Shown: positions 1 through 9,442 of the stretch, in pieces
How positions within the stretch are numbered: the stretch's first letter is position 1
Layout: each line of letters starts with the position of its first letter
Origin: Kitasatospora sp. GP82
GTDB taxonomy: Bacteria > Actinomycetota > Actinomycetes > Streptomycetales > Streptomycetaceae
DNA length: 64,000 nucleotides
Reading direction: 5' to 3'
NCBI RefSeq assembly: GCF_029892105.1
Contig: NZ_JARZAJ010000012.1
Coordinates: forward strand, 1-64,000
Position numbers and translations under genes: made by a program
The notes under the pieces: generated by a model
What the model was told of the DNA's origin: nothing
Database searches by the model: none
The model's input: the letters and a program-made list of their open reading frames with translations, nothing else

Positions 1-75
1 ATGACCACTCGCCTGACCGCCAGCCCCGACAAAGTCGGGCAATACCTCCGACCGAGACCCCTCGCGGCAGCCTAA

Positions 76-492
76 ATCGGTATCGAACACCCTCTAAGGG
101 CGCAGGCCCCAGAAGGCATGCGAGTCGGCCGAGAGATGAGTATCCGGCTGGACGAGCGCAACCGCCCGGAGCCCGATCTGCTCGTGGCCACAGTCCCATT
201 CGATCCCGACAGGACCTGGTTCGCCCCGTCCGAGGTGGCCTTGGTGGTCGAGGTGGTCTCCCCGGAGCCTGCGCACCGGGACCGGACGGTCAAGGTGCGG
301 AAGTACGCCGAGGCCGGCATTCCGCATTACTGGCACATCGAAGAGGAGGACGGCCTTCCTGTCATTCATGTCTTCGAGCTTGAAGAGGTCGCTTCGGCGT
401 ACGCCCCCGCCGGAATCCTCCGAGGCTCGTTCGCGCGTCCCGTCCCCTTCCCGGTGAAGCTCGACCTCGACGGCATCGTCGGTATGCGCTGA
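76..492 (+). pseudogene. Uma2-family (DUF820) nuclease-like gene, N-terminally truncated
   Basis: The frame encodes the C-terminal two thirds of an Uma2/DUF820 protein, a PD-(D/E)XK-like fold common in Streptomyces with largely unknown function. Recognisable blocks are ERNRPEPDLLV, LVVEVVSPE and RKYAEAGIPHYWHIE. The same frame upstream reads IGIEHPLRAQAPEGMRV, which also fits the family, before a TAA stop at 73-75. The preceding 24 codons (1-72) do not resemble the family N-terminus. An ATG at 118 would give 124 residues, against about 190 for intact members, so the gene is most likely decayed. Whether the short form is still made is unknown. Confidence 0.6.
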
Positions 493-537
493 CGCACCGA
501 TTGAGGGCTCCGGTGTGAGCTCTGCGAGACTGCGAGC

Positions 538-1941
538 ATGGTTGAACCTCATGTCGTGGTGATCGGTGGCGGCATCGCCGGGCTGACGGCGGCGTACCTG
601 GCCGGTGCGGATGCGCGGGTCACACTGCTGGAGGCGTCGGGGCGCCTCGGCGGGAAGCTGCTGGCGGGTGAGGTCGGCGGCGTACGGGTGGACCTTGGGG
701 CCGAGTCGATGCTCGCCAGGCGGCCGGAGGCGGTGGAGCTGGCCCGGCAGGTCGGTCTCGCAGGGGCGCTTGAGCCGCCGAGCACGGCCAAGGCGGCGAT
801 CTGGACCAGGAGTGCGCTGCGCCCGCTGCCCGGCGGACAGGTGATGGGCGTTCCCGGCGACCTCGATGCGCTGGCCGCCTCCGGGGTGCTCTCCGAGGCG
901 GGGCTCGACCGGGTCCGGCACGAGATGGCCACCGCGCCGGTCGGGACGGACATCTCGATCGGCGAGTACGTCGCCGCCAGGCTCGGCCGCGAGGTGGTGG
1001 ACCGGCTGGTGGAGCCGCTGCTCGGCGGCGTCTACGCCGGGCACGCCGACGAGATCTCGCTGCGCGCCGCCGTCCCCGCCCTGCTGCCGGTGGCCCAGGG
1101 CGGCGGTTCGCTGCTCGAAGGGGTGCACGAGCTGGCCGGGCGGGCCAAGAGCACCGGGCCGGTCTTCCAGGGGATCGAGGGCGGTATCGGCACTCTCCCC
1201 GAGGCGGTCGCGGACGCCTGCCGCAAGGCCGGCGCCGATCTGCGCACCGACAGTCCGGTGGAGGAGCTGCGCCGCACCCCCGAGGGCTGGCGGGTCGTCA
1301 CCGGGGGCGAGACCCTGTACGCCGACGCGGTGGTGCTTGCCGTTCCCACCCCGCAGGCGGCCCGGCTGCTGGACACCGAGGCGCCCGGCGCGGCGGCAGA
1401 GCTGCGCGCGGTCGAGTACGCGGGCATGGCCCTGGTCACCCTGGCCTTCCGTCGCGCCGACCTGACCGAGCCGCTGAGTGGCAGCGGCTTTCTGGTCCCG
1501 CCGTCCGACGGCCGGGCGATCAAGGCGTCCACCTTCTCGTCCAACAAGTGGGGCTGGCTGGCCCGTTCCGCGCCCGACACCTTCGTGCTGCGGACCTCGC
1601 TGGGCCGCTACCGCGAGGAGAAGGTCCTCGACCTGCCCGACGAGGAGCTGGTCGCCCGTTCGCTGGCCGACCTCGGCGAGGCCGTCGGCCTGCGGGCCCG
1701 GCCGTACGACACGGCGGTAACCCGCTGGCGCAGCGGGCTGCCGCAGTATCCGGTGGGCCACCTGGAGCGGGTGCAGCGGATCCGCGAGCAGGTGGCGCGG
1801 GTCGGCTCGCTCGCGGTCTGCGGCGCCGCGTACGACGGGGTGGGGATTCCGGCCTGTATCGCCAGTGCCCGCCGGGCCGTCAACGAGGTGTTGACCCCGG
1901 CGCTCGGCGCACACGTCAGGGAAGGGACAATGGGCGCATGA
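538..1941 (+). CDS. hemG: Protoporphyrinogen/coproporphyrinogen III oxidase
   Basis: This is a 467-residue FAD-dependent oxidase of the HemY/CgoX family. It aromatises the porphyrinogen ring, and in actinobacteria the substrate is coproporphyrinogen III. The N-terminus has the dinucleotide-binding motif [17 protein letters not shown] followed by the acidic strand end [11 protein letters not shown]. The C-terminus has the second FAD-contact motif [19 protein letters not shown]. Its stop overlaps the start of hemQ by 4 bp (ATGA), so the two are translationally coupled, as expected for consecutive steps of the coproporphyrin-dependent haem pathway. Synonyms are hemY and cgoX. Length is normal for the family. 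Confidence 0.93.
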   Translation: MVEPHVVVIGGGIAGLTAAYLAGADARVTLLEASGRLGGKLLAGEVGGVRVDLGAESMLARRPEAVELARQVGLAGALEPPSTAKAAIWTRSALRPLPGGQVMGVPGDLDALAASGVLSEAGLDRVRHEMATAPVGTDISIGEYVAARLGREVVDRLVEPLLGGVYAGHADEISLRAAVPALLPVAQGGGSLLEGVHELAGRAKSTGPVFQGIEGGIGTLPEAVADACRKAGADLRTDSPVEELRRTPEGWRVVTGGETLYADAVVLAVPTPQAARLLDTEAPGAAAELRAVEYAGMALVTLAFRRADLTEPLSGSGFLVPPSDGRAIKASTFSSNKWGWLARSAPDTFVLRTSLGRYREEKVLDLPDEELVARSLADLGEAVGLRARPYDTAVTRWRSGLPQYPVGHLERVQRIREQVARVGSLAVCGAAYDGVGIPACIASARRAVNEVLTPALGAHVREGTMGA

Positions 1942-2651
1942 CTGAGTCCACTGAACAGCAGCCCGAGAAGAAGAAGGCCCGCGACCTGAACAAGGTCATC
2001 CGGTACACCATGTGGTCGGTGTTCAAGCTCAAGGGCGACCTGCCCGAGGACCGCGCCGCGCTGGCGGCCGAGGTCGAGGAGCTCTTCGAGCAGCTGGCCG
2101 CGAAGGACGTCACGGTGCGCGGCACCTATGACGTTTCCGGTCTGCGCGCCGACGCCGATGTGATGATCTGGTGGCACTCCGGGGACTCGGACAACCTGCA
2201 GGAGGCGTACAACCGCTTCCGCCGCACCGGCTTCGGCCGCGCCCTGGAGCCGGTCTGGTCCAACATGGCGCTGCACCGCCCGGCGGAGTTCAACAAGTCG
2301 CACATCCCGGCGTTCCTCGCCGACGAGCACGCCCGCGAGTACGTCTGCGTCTACCCGTTCGTGCGCTCCTACGAGTGGTACCTGCTGCCCGACGAGGAGC
2401 GTCGCGCGATGCTGGCCGAGCACGGCAGGATGGCCCGTGGCTACCCGGACGTGCGGGCCAACACGGTGGCCTCGTTCGCCCTCGGCGACTACGAGTGGCT
2501 GCTCGCCTTCGAGGCGGACGAGCTGCACCGGATCGTGGACCTGATGCGTGACCTGCGCCCCTCCCGCGCCCGGCTGCACGTCCGCGAGGAGGTCCCGTTC
2601 TACACGGGCCGCCGCAAGCCGGTCGCGGAGCTGCTCAACGGTCTGGTCTGA
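1938..2651 (+). CDS. hemQ: HemQ coproheme decarboxylase (chlorite dismutase-like)
   Basis: This 237-residue chlorite-dismutase-family protein converts iron-coproporphyrin III to haem b with hydrogen peroxide, the last step of the Gram-positive haem pathway. The characteristic segments [38 protein letters not shown] and [13 protein letters not shown] are present. The His in EHG is at the position of the proximal haem ligand, and the Tyr in the YPF-to-YEWY stretch corresponds to the radical-forming tyrosine region. The start ATG overlaps the hemG stop. The first 15 residues are charged and variable, as in homologues. Also called chdC. Confidence 0.94.
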   Translation: MTESTEQQPEKKKARDLNKVIRYTMWSVFKLKGDLPEDRAALAAEVEELFEQLAAKDVTVRGTYDVSGLRADADVMIWWHSGDSDNLQEAYNRFRRTGFGRALEPVWSNMALHRPAEFNKSHIPAFLADEHAREYVCVYPFVRSYEWYLLPDEERRAMLAEHGRMARGYPDVRANTVASFALGDYEWLLAFEADELHRIVDLMRDLRPSRARLHVREEVPFYTGRRKPVAELLNGLV

Positions 2652-2689
2652 GCGACCGGTCTCTCCGTCGACGGTGACCATGCACCGTC

Positions 2690-2796
2690 CGGGGCTGCGG
2701 GGGCTCTGCTTGATCAACTGCGTGCGTGCGACCAGCGCTCTTCGGAGGCGCACGGTTGTTCGCGCACCTGGTTGGTCAAGGAGGGCCTCGCGCCCC
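2690..2796. repeat. Imperfect palindromic intergenic repeat, diverged copy
   Basis: The segment between the convergent hemQ and TIGR04222 genes forms a long imperfect stem. Its left arm contains GGGGCTCTGCTTGATCAACT and its right arm ends in GGCCTCGCGCCCC. It is a diverged relative of the near-perfect palindrome at 57554-57655, with shared core TTGATCAACTGCGTGCG against TCGATCAACTGCGTGCG. It probably acts as a bidirectional terminator, but the matching arms point to a dispersed repeat family. Confidence 0.6.
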
Positions 2797-2838
2797 TCAA
2801 GGGCGAATGGCTGACGCAGTACGCGGATGCGCCGCAGG

Positions 2839-3612
2839 CTAGTTGCGCAGGGCCGCGCGCAGCCGGGCGTCCGGCAGCGCGGCGGGTCCGACCATGGCGA
2901 CGGCGGTCAGCAGCTCCTGCTCGGTGTCGCCCACCGGAGCGCCGTCCCCCGCCACCTGCACCGCACGCAGCACCTGCTGCCCGGCGGCCGTCGCCCAGCG
3001 GGTGTAGGGGTGCACATCCACCCGGGCCATCAGCAGGGTGCCGCTGGTGAGCACCAGCGGCAGCGCGAACCAGGCGATGGCCGCCCCCATGTCGCCGCTG
3101 CCCGGCGCGGTCAGGGTCAGGGTCGCAGCCAGCAGGACCACACTGAGCAGCAGCGCCTGCCGCACCTGGCGGACCGCCACCGAGGTGGCCTCCTGGATGA
3201 TCGACGGGGTGGCAAGACCGGCCAGCGCGAGCCGTTCGCCGATCTCCAGCACGGTCGGGTGGTCGATCAGCTCCTCGCGCAGTTCGACGGTGCGGCACTG
3301 GCCCTCCGGGCCGATGCTCTCGATCACCGCCCGCTCCAGGCGGTCGCGGCCCTGCGGGTCCACCACGCTGGTCCAGCCGGTGTGTGCGAGGTGCAGCCGG
3401 CCCTGGGCGGCCATCAGCACCAGTGCCAGATCGACCACCCGTGCCGGGCCCCCGGCCAGGTGGGCTGTCTCGTACAGGCCGACGCCGGCGGCGGCGGTCG
3501 GCCGGACCGGCCCGGTGTCGGCCAGCGAGTCCGCGGTGGCTGCGACCCTGACCAGCCGGAGACAGGAGAGCGCGGCAGTCAGGCAGGCCGGGATCAGGAA
3601 GAGCAACCACAT
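2839..3612 (-). CDS. TIGR04222-domain membrane protein
   Basis: This 257-residue protein has an N-terminal hydrophobic segment (MWLLFLIPACLTAALSC), a soluble TIGR04222-type region (LAGGPARVVDLALVLMAAQG, then a DPQGRDRLERAVIE block) and two hydrophobic segments around residues 150-200. It is a paralogue of the next gene (3693-4736), sharing the LAGGPAR and GPxGQC motifs, but lacks the low-complexity tail. It is the last gene of a minus-strand cassette with a DUF692 enzyme. The molecular function of TIGR04222 proteins is unknown; the domain is known to neighbour low-complexity tails. Start chosen at ATG 3612. Confidence 0.72.
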   Translation of the reverse strand: MWLLFLIPACLTAALSCLRLVRVAATADSLADTGPVRPTAAAGVGLYETAHLAGGPARVVDLALVLMAAQGRLHLAHTGWTSVVDPQGRDRLERAVIESIGPEGQCRTVELREELIDHPTVLEIGERLALAGLATPSIIQEATSVAVRQVRQALLLSVVLLAATLTLTAPGSGDMGAAIAWFALPLVLTSGTLLMARVDVHPYTRWATAAGQQVLRAVQVAGDGAPVGDTEQELLTAVAMVGPAALPDARLRAALRN

Positions 3613-3692
3613 GGGCCTTGTTCTAGACCTGACTGCGCGTTCGGGCCAGTGATTTACCGATTCGTGATACCGAACCGTGACCGGCGAGCGGC

Positions 3693-4736
3693 TTACGAAC
3701 CACCGCAGCCGGATCCGCAGCTGCTCCCCGAGGAGCAACTGCTGGACGAACAGCTGTGCCCCGAGCCTCCGCAGCTGTGGCCCGAGGACCCGCAACCGCT
3801 CGACGACCCACAGGACGACCCGCCGTGGGAGCCGCCGTGCGAACCACCCGACCCGCCGTCCGGCGAGGAGGACGAGCACCAGGCCACCGCCGCCGCGCCC
3901 GCATCGGAGCCGAACCCGGAGCCGTAGCCGTCCGAGGAGCCGCCGACCGCCGACCGGGTCCTGTCCGACAGTGCCTCCCGCAGGTCCTCGTCCTCCAGCG
4001 CCTCCACACCCTCCAGTGCCACCTCGCCCAGCACCAGCGCAGTGGCCGCGCCGACCCCGACGTACGGCAGCCACGCCGAGGAGCCCTGCTTCATCAGGCT
4101 GAGCTGCCGGACCCCGGCCGGGGTGACCCGGCTCCTGCCGGGTCGGGCCGACCTCGACCAAGCCGCCCCGACCAGCAGCAGTGCGAGGAAGGGGAAGAAC
4201 GGCGGCGTACTGGTGTCCTGCTCCCACCACGGCCGGGACATCCAGGAGATGGACGCCACCACGCCCAGCGCCAGCGCGGCCAGCAGCGCCAGCTGGAGCA
4301 GCCGCCGCGCCCGCACGGCGCTGCGGTACAGCTCGGGCCGCCGCATCAGACCGCGCTCGGCCAGGTGGTCCCCGATCCGCTGGATCTCCGGGCTGCGCAT
4401 CACCGCCGTGCGGAGCAGGGCCAGTTCGCACTGCCCGCCGGGCCCGGCGGCCTCGATCAGGACGGCCTCGGCCGGATCGCGCGGCTGCGGGTCGGTCACC
4501 GTGGCCGTCCCGTCCCGGGAGACGATCAACCGCCCCTCCTGCTGCATCCGTACGATCACCACCTCGGCCGCTCGGGCCGGGCCGCCCGCCAGGAAGGCGG
4601 TGTCGGGCAGCGGCAGGCCGTGCCCCGGCAGGCCCTGCAAGGACGGCACCCGGTGCATCCGCTGCCGTGAGACGGAAGTCCACAGGCCCGCGCCCAACAC
4701 CAGGGCTGTGGCGATGCCTAGCTCGGTGTACCACAT
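3693..4736 (-). CDS. TIGR04222 membrane protein with Cys/Ser/Gly/His-rich C-terminal tail
   Basis: This 347-residue protein begins with a membrane segment (IATALVLGAGLW) and the same LAGGPARAAEVV core as its neighbour. Two further hydrophobic stretches follow (LLQLALLAALALGVVA and FFPFLALLLVGAA). The last ~65 residues are a low-complexity tail built from Gly, Ser, His and about ten Cys, with pieces such as GGSHGGSHGGSSCGSSSGCG and SCSSSSCSSGSSCGSGCGGS. Such a tail could bind metal or be a substrate for modification. The DUF692 enzyme and its partner lie just upstream in the same orientation. DUF692/MNIO enzymes are known to modify Cys-rich peptides, so the tail being the substrate is an inference. 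Confidence 0.75.
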   Translation of the reverse strand: MWYTELGIATALVLGAGLWTSVSRQRMHRVPSLQGLPGHGLPLPDTAFLAGGPARAAEVVIVRMQQEGRLIVSRDGTATVTDPQPRDPAEAVLIEAAGPGGQCELALLRTAVMRSPEIQRIGDHLAERGLMRRPELYRSAVRARRLLQLALLAALALGVVASISWMSRPWWEQDTSTPPFFPFLALLLVGAAWSRSARPGRSRVTPAGVRQLSLMKQGSSAWLPYVGVGAATALVLGEVALEGVEALEDEDLREALSDRTRSAVGGSSDGYGSGFGSDAGAAAVAWCSSSSPDGGSGGSHGGSHGGSSCGSSSGCGSSGHSCGGSGHSCSSSSCSSGSSCGSGCGGS

Positions 4737-4908
4737 GTCAGTTCCCCCATAGGTGAGTTGAACCACCAGGCCGCTCGACGCTCGCACGGGGCGGGAGCGG
4801 TGTGCTGCCCGGCCGACTGCGGCGGGCCGTGAGTGGTGTTCCGACCTGGGCGGGTCGGGTGGTGCGCCGCTTGCGGCGCGCGCGCCCTGGACGGAGCCGG
4901 CCGCCCGG

Positions 4909-5340
4909 TCAGCCGTGGAAGCGGCGCCAGCGGCGGCGGGGCGGTTCGGCCGGCCGCAGCCAGCGGTCCAGGGCGATCCGCCAGGGTGCGTCCGGTGCGC
5001 CGACGGCGGCCCAGTCCACCGCCCACTCGGCGAAGGCCCGTGCGTCCGCGCGGTAGCCCCCGACGGCCGGGCCCTGCCGCGCGTACCTGCCGAACAGCAG
5101 GCCGTAGTCGGCGCCGAGGAGCCGGGGGATCTCGGGGGCCACCCGGGCCACCGTGTCGCGTCGCTTGGCGAGCAGGCCGCGGGCCTGGATCCGGACCTGC
5201 TCCTGGTCGAAGCCCTCGGGCACCGGGCCGCCTGCGACCAGCGCCGTCAGCAGCTCGGCCTGACGCCGGGCCAGCCCCGCGCGGGCCACCACCAGCTCCG
5301 GATCGCCTGCCCGGACGAGATATTCGAAGTGCTCAGACAT
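4909..5340 (-). CDS. MNIO-associated partner protein, hypothetical
   Basis: This 143-residue soluble helical protein starts [17 protein letters not shown] and ends in an Arg/Trp-rich tail. Its start overlaps the 3' end of the DUF692 gene by 8 bp, so the two are translationally coupled. Small partner proteins that present substrate are regularly encoded next to DUF692/MNIO enzymes. I could not recognise a catalytic motif, and the partner role rests on gene order and coupling. Confidence 0.68.
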   Translation of the reverse strand: MSEHFEYLVRAGDPELVVARAGLARRQAELLTALVAGGPVPEGFDQEQVRIQARGLLAKRRDTVARVAPEIPRLLGADYGLLFGRYARQGPAVGGYRADARAFAEWAVDWAAVGAPDAPWRIALDRWLRPAEPPRRRWRRFHG

Positions 5341-6196
5341 GTTCCAGCGACCCTTCCACCACCGCGCGGATCGCATCCAGCTCACCCGCCAGCTCGGCGG
5401 GCGGCGGGTAGCGGTCGTCGCGTTCCAGTAGTACTCCGGGCGGTACGGCCCGCTCGCAGAGCTGGGCCAGGACGTCCAGCACGGGCTTGGTCACCGGGTG
5501 GGCGTGGGTGTCGTGCCAGACCCCGTCCACCTCGACTCCGCCGGCCACGTGCACATAGGCGATCGCCTCCAGCGGCAGCCGGTCGAGTTCGGCGGCGATG
5601 TCCAGGCCCAGGTTGACCCGGTTGGTATGAAGATTGGCGACGTCGACCAGGAGCCGGACACCGGTCCGCTCGACCAGCTCGGCCAGGAACTCTCCCTCCG
5701 TCAACTCGTCCTCGGGCCAGGCGAGATGGGCGGCTATGTTCTCCAGCGCCAGCGGTACGGGAAGCTCCTGCTGGGCGATCCGGACGTTCTCCGCGATCAC
5801 CCGCAGCGAGTCCCGTGAGCGTGGCACCGGCAGCAGGTGACCGGCCTCCGTACCGCCGGCCCGGACGAAGGCCAGATGCTCGGTGACCAGCGGCGCGTCC
5901 AGGGCCCGGGCCGCCGTGGCCAGCCGCGACAGGCGCTCGGGATCCGGGAGTTCGGCCCCGCCGAGGCCGAGCGCCACCCCGTGCGGGACCACGGTCACCC
6001 CCCGCTCCCGCAGTACCCGCAGGGACTCGGGCAGCTCCCCGGCGCGCAGGTGGTCGGTGCACAGGTTCTCGGCGACCACCTCGACCCAGTCCAGGCCGGG
6101 AAGCCGCTCGACCACGGTGTCGATCTCGGACCGCCAGCCGATACCGACTCCCAGCCGGGGCAGGGAACTGGTAGGGGTGCCTGCAACAGACGTCAT
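5333..6196 (-). CDS. DUF692-family multinuclear iron oxidase (MNIO-like)
   Basis: This 287-residue TIM-barrel protein belongs to the DUF692/UPF0276 family, which includes MbnB and TglH, multinuclear non-haem iron enzymes that oxidise Cys or other residues in ribosomal peptides. Conserved blocks are [48 protein letters not shown] and DTHAHPV, which hold the His, Glu, Asp and Asn residues that bind metal in characterised members. It heads a minus-strand unit with the partner protein and two TIGR04222 membrane proteins. The ATG at 6196 follows a purine-rich stretch. The family assignment is firm; the substrate is unknown. Confidence 0.88.
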   Translation of the reverse strand: MTSVAGTPTSSLPRLGVGIGWRSEIDTVVERLPGLDWVEVVAENLCTDHLRAGELPESLRVLRERGVTVVPHGVALGLGGAELPDPERLSRLATAARALDAPLVTEHLAFVRAGGTEAGHLLPVPRSRDSLRVIAENVRIAQQELPVPLALENIAAHLAWPEDELTEGEFLAELVERTGVRLLVDVANLHTNRVNLGLDIAAELDRLPLEAIAYVHVAGGVEVDGVWHDTHAHPVTKPVLDVLAQLCERAVPPGVLLERDDRYPPPAELAGELDAIRAVVEGSLEHV

Positions 6197-6457
6197 AGGG
6201 ATCTGCCCCCTTCGGAGGGCTCGCCGAACAGCGTCGGGGGGAAGGAACGATGGGACTGCGTGCTGCCGGACCGGGGGAGAGGGCGTCGTCGCGCTCTCGC
6301 GTCTCGTAGCTGAGGGTCTATCCCGGTCGGCCCGCTGCCAACCCGTACCCGGCAAAGTCAGAGCTGAACTTGAGGTTTCCCAGGCCTGTCGAAGCCCGCC
6401 TGAGCCCGCCGGAAACCAGGGGCGCGGAGCCGCCTCGGCCGCTACTGTCGGCCCCAT

Positions 6458-7378
6458 ATGACTCTGACGATACGTGACTTCGGCCCCGCCGACGCCGAGG
6501 CGGCCTCCGCCGTGTACAGCGCCGGCCGCCCGCACCTGCTGATGACCCCCGAGGTCGTCCGCTGGCTCACCGCCAGGGCCGCGCCCGCCCAGCACTACCG
6601 GCTGCTCGTCGCCGAACTGGACGGCAGGGTGGTCGGTACCGCCCGCTGCACGGTCCACGCGGATGCCGGCACCAAGGGGCAGGGCGGCGCCAACCTCAGC
6701 GTGCTGCCCGAGTGCCGGGGCCGGGGCGCGGGCAGCGCTCTGCTCGCGGCCGCCGAGGAGCACCTCGCGGCGCACGGGGTGAGCCGGGTCCACTCCTGGG
6801 TCGACGACGAGCCCTCCGCCCGCGACTTCGCCGCCAACCGCGGCTACCAGGCGGGGCGCTCCGCGCACTTCGCCCATCTCGACCTCAGCGCCGAGCTGCC
6901 GTCCGTCCCCGAGCTGCCGGTGGGCGTCGGACTGCGCACGGCCGCCGACTACGAGGACGACCCGTACCCGATCTACCTGGTGGACATCGCGGGCACCCGC
7001 GACGAGCCGGGCGACCTGGACGCGGGTGACCAGGACTACCAGGACTGGCTCACCGAGGTCTGGGGCCGACCGGACCTCGACCGCGAACTCACCGCCGTCG
7101 CCGTGCTGGACGGCCGACCGGCCGCCTTCTCGGCGGTCCACTCCGACGGTGCCCACCGCTACTGGTCCGCCTTCACCACCACCAGCGCGGAGTACCGCGG
7201 CCGCGGCCTGGCCAAACTCGCCAAGACCCACTCCCTCCACCGCGCCCGCGCGGCGGGTTTCACGGACGCCTACACCAACAACGACGCCACCAACGCCCCG
7301 ATGCTGGCCATCAACTCCTGGCTCGGCTACGAGCGTTGTGCGAGCGAGTGGAAGTACATCCGGGAGCTGTCGGCCTGA
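6458..7378 (+). CDS. Tandem-domain GNAT N-acetyltransferase
   Basis: This 306-residue protein has two GNAT folds. The N-terminal domain has the acetyl-CoA motif region [20 protein letters not shown] and the C-terminal one has [17 protein letters not shown] followed by [20 protein letters not shown]. The N-A-P-M-L-x-I-N block is typical of actinobacterial double-GNAT proteins related to MshD and Eis-like families, but the acceptor substrate cannot be told. It is divergent from the DUF692 gene, with about 260 bp between the starts. The ATG lies only a few bases after a possible promoter region and no strong ribosome-binding site is visible, so a leaderless transcript is possible. Confidence 0.85.
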   Translation: MTLTIRDFGPADAEAASAVYSAGRPHLLMTPEVVRWLTARAAPAQHYRLLVAELDGRVVGTARCTVHADAGTKGQGGANLSVLPECRGRGAGSALLAAAEEHLAAHGVSRVHSWVDDEPSARDFAANRGYQAGRSAHFAHLDLSAELPSVPELPVGVGLRTAADYEDDPYPIYLVDIAGTRDEPGDLDAGDQDYQDWLTEVWGRPDLDRELTAVAVLDGRPAAFSAVHSDGAHRYWSAFTTTSAEYRGRGLAKLAKTHSLHRARAAGFTDAYTNNDATNAPMLAINSWLGYERCASEWKYIRELSA

Positions 7379-7460
7379 CCGTCCTCCGGTTCGCGGCACG
7401 GCACGGTGGGGAACTGCCCGGTCGGCTCGGTGCCGACCGGGCGGAACGGCGGGCTGGGTC

Positions 7461-7826
7461 TCAGTTCGGCAGGATCGCCTCCACCGCGGTCTCCAGCGTC
7501 TGGACATTGGTCGCCAGTGTGGTCAGTGAGGCCACGCCGGGCCCCAGGTAGCGCAGCAACTGCCAGATCCGGCGCCACTTCGGTTCGGGGGCGGCGAGTT
7601 CGGTCTCGACCCGGTCGGCGGTCTCGACCGCGTCCTGCGGGTCCGCCAGCTGGCCGGCGGCGGCCCGGACCTGCTCGACGAGCTCCGCCAGCGAGGCGCG
7701 GAGCGCTGCCACGGTGTCCTCGGGCGCGGGTGCGGACCCGATCGAGGCGGAGGCTCCGTCGCCGAGCGCGACGGCGCTCTGCTTGATGGTCAGGTCGCCG
7801 CCACCGGTGTGGATGCTGTTCCCCAT
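7461..7826 (-). CDS. Hypothetical protein with N-terminal beta-rich motif
   Basis: This 121-residue protein starts with a Gly/Asn-rich beta-type stretch ([20 protein letters not shown], then [10 protein letters not shown]), continues as an acidic helical region and ends with a hydrophobic helix. It lies 6 bp downstream of the 7833-9323 gene, whose C-terminus carries a similar motif (IFVGDNSNVSVNDSALAIGR). The shared motif and tight linkage suggest that the two proteins work together. No function recognised. Confidence 0.65.
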   Translation of the reverse strand: MGNSIHTGGGDLTIKQSAVALGDGASASIGSAPAPEDTVAALRASLAELVEQVRAAAGQLADPQDAVETADRVETELAAPEPKWRRIWQLLRYLGPGVASLTTLATNVQTLETAVEAILPN

Positions 7827-7832
7827 CTGCCG

Positions 7833-9323
7833 TCACCCTCCGTCGGTCTGCTTGAACACCCGGCCGACCGCGTTCCGGCCGATCGCCAGGGCGGAGTCGT
7901 TGACACTGACATTGGAGTTGTCCCCGACGAAGATGCCGTTGTTGTAGATGGCAGCCTGCCGGTCGCGCAGATCCGAACTGTCGATGTCGTGCGCCTCCAG
8001 GAACTCGATCAGCGAGTCCAGCACCCGGCGCTCGACCACCTTGGTGTACATCTCGCGGTCGATCCGCTGGAAGTACCGGTGGTATTTCGGGTCGGCCGCC
8101 GCCTCCCGGATGCTCGGCGGAGCACCGTAGTTGAACGAGCGCTGCCTGATCGCACGCAGCTGGGCGCGCTCCTTGCCGCTGCGCCGAAGCGGTCGACGAG
8201 CCGCTGTGAACAGCGCCGGGACGGACTTGACCAGCAGCCCGGGCAGCCTGGCGAGGCCCTGTGCGACGAGCGCGCGGTACTGGTCGGCGGTCGACAGGTC
8301 GGGCATGGTGTCCACGGCCCGGTAGCGTGCCAGGACCGGGGTCAGCAGGGTGGTGCTGCCCTCGACGAAGAGCACGTCGTGGCCGGGCATCAGGGCGAAC
8401 CGCAGGAACAGGGTGGAGACCAGATCCCCGTTCCACCCCGACACCTGCACGGTGAGGTAGGGGCGGGCCCGTTCGGTGGCGTCCTCGCGGAGGTTCCTGA
8501 TCAGAGCGGCTGAGGCTTCGGCGGTCGGCGGGCGGTCCGTGTGCGGAAGGATGACGGCGCGCGTCCGGTCGGCGAGCCCCAGGCGCAGATCGGTGCCGTT
8601 GACGAACAGCCGGTCCGCCACCCGGACGCCGGGCAGGTTCAGGCGCTTCACCGCCTCGCCGACGTGGGTGTAGAGGTCGTGGATGTCGAAGGGCAGGACC
8701 TCGTCGGCGCCCTCCTTGGCCTCGTCGGTCCGCAGGGCGAACGACCAGGCGTCCAGGTGACGGCCGTAGCCTGCGAACGGTGCGTAGTCCCGGAAGACCG
8801 TGAGGTTCCCGTGGTCCTGCTGCGCCGCGGCCTTCAGCCGATCCCGCTGCCAGGTGCTGTCGGGCCGCGGTGCCTCCTCGGGCCGGAACGATCCCCGCCT
8901 GAGCCGGGGCACGATCACCCGGTAGTGCGCGACGTACAGCTCGGCGGTGACCACGCCCCAGGCGAGCAGGATCCACAGCATCACCACGTCGAGCCCGTCG
9001 GCGAGGGTGAACAGGATCAGTACCGTCAGCACTGCCAGCACCAGGTCACGGGCCAGGTGCCGACGCTGGGCGTCGAGTGCGTACGCGAGGACGCAGGAGA
9101 GGTCGACGCCGGGTGACGAGGCGATCGCCCGCCTGGGCTCCTCGACGATCTCGTCGACGGCTTTCCGGGCCAGTGCGCTGTCCAGCTGCACGGCGCAGCA
9201 CAGGTACCTGGTCACGTCGTACTCGGTGGCCAGCTGTGTGCCACAGCTGGCGCAGTTCATGTCGTCGGTCTGGTTGATTGCCCCGCAGGCAGGGCAGGCC
9301 AGGCGCTCCAATGTCGCTGACAT
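7833..9323 (-). CDS. Zinc-ribbon membrane protein, hypothetical
   Basis: This 496-residue protein has an N-terminal zinc ribbon (CPACG at about residue 9, CASCG at about 24) and two membrane segments near residues 90-130 (LVLAVLTVLILFTLADGL and VVMLWILLAWGVVTAELYVA). A large cytoplasmic region follows, ending in the beta-rich motif IYNNGIFVGDNSNVSV that is echoed in the downstream small protein. It is followed by that gene after 6 bp and preceded by an Mrr-TerD fusion gene on the same strand. The family is not recognised beyond the zinc ribbon. A sensor or stress role is only an inference from its neighbours. Confidence 0.68.
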   Translation of the reverse strand: MSATLERLACPACGAINQTDDMNCASCGTQLATEYDVTRYLCCAVQLDSALARKAVDEIVEEPRRAIASSPGVDLSCVLAYALDAQRRHLARDLVLAVLTVLILFTLADGLDVVMLWILLAWGVVTAELYVAHYRVIVPRLRRGSFRPEEAPRPDSTWQRDRLKAAAQQDHGNLTVFRDYAPFAGYGRHLDAWSFALRTDEAKEGADEVLPFDIHDLYTHVGEAVKRLNLPGVRVADRLFVNGTDLRLGLADRTRAVILPHTDRPPTAEASAALIRNLREDATERARPYLTVQVSGWNGDLVSTLFLRFALMPGHDVLFVEGSTTLLTPVLARYRAVDTMPDLSTADQYRALVAQGLARLPGLLVKSVPALFTAARRPLRRSGKERAQLRAIRQRSFNYGAPPSIREAAADPKYHRYFQRIDREMYTKVVERRVLDSLIEFLEAHDIDSSDLRDRQAAIYNNGIFVGDNSNVSVNDSALAIGRNAVGRVFKQTDGG

Positions 9324-9442
9324 GTAGTCAAGTTAGCAGCGCGCAGTGCGGTCGGCGAGGGGTTTGGCGACCCTGGACTTTACCTCAACTCCACCGTGAT
9401 AAAAGCAAATTGAGTAACCGTGTCGATATTTCGACATTCGGT

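Noticed and set aside
94..1914. 606-codon minus-strand frame across hemG
   Set aside because: Arg/Gly/Pro-rich shadow frame; hemG on the other strand is clear.
3700..3935. Short-period repeats resembling a minisatellite at the end of the TIGR04222 gene
   Set aside because: They are explained by Ser/Gly/Cys/His codons of the low-complexity tail, with no exact DNA period.
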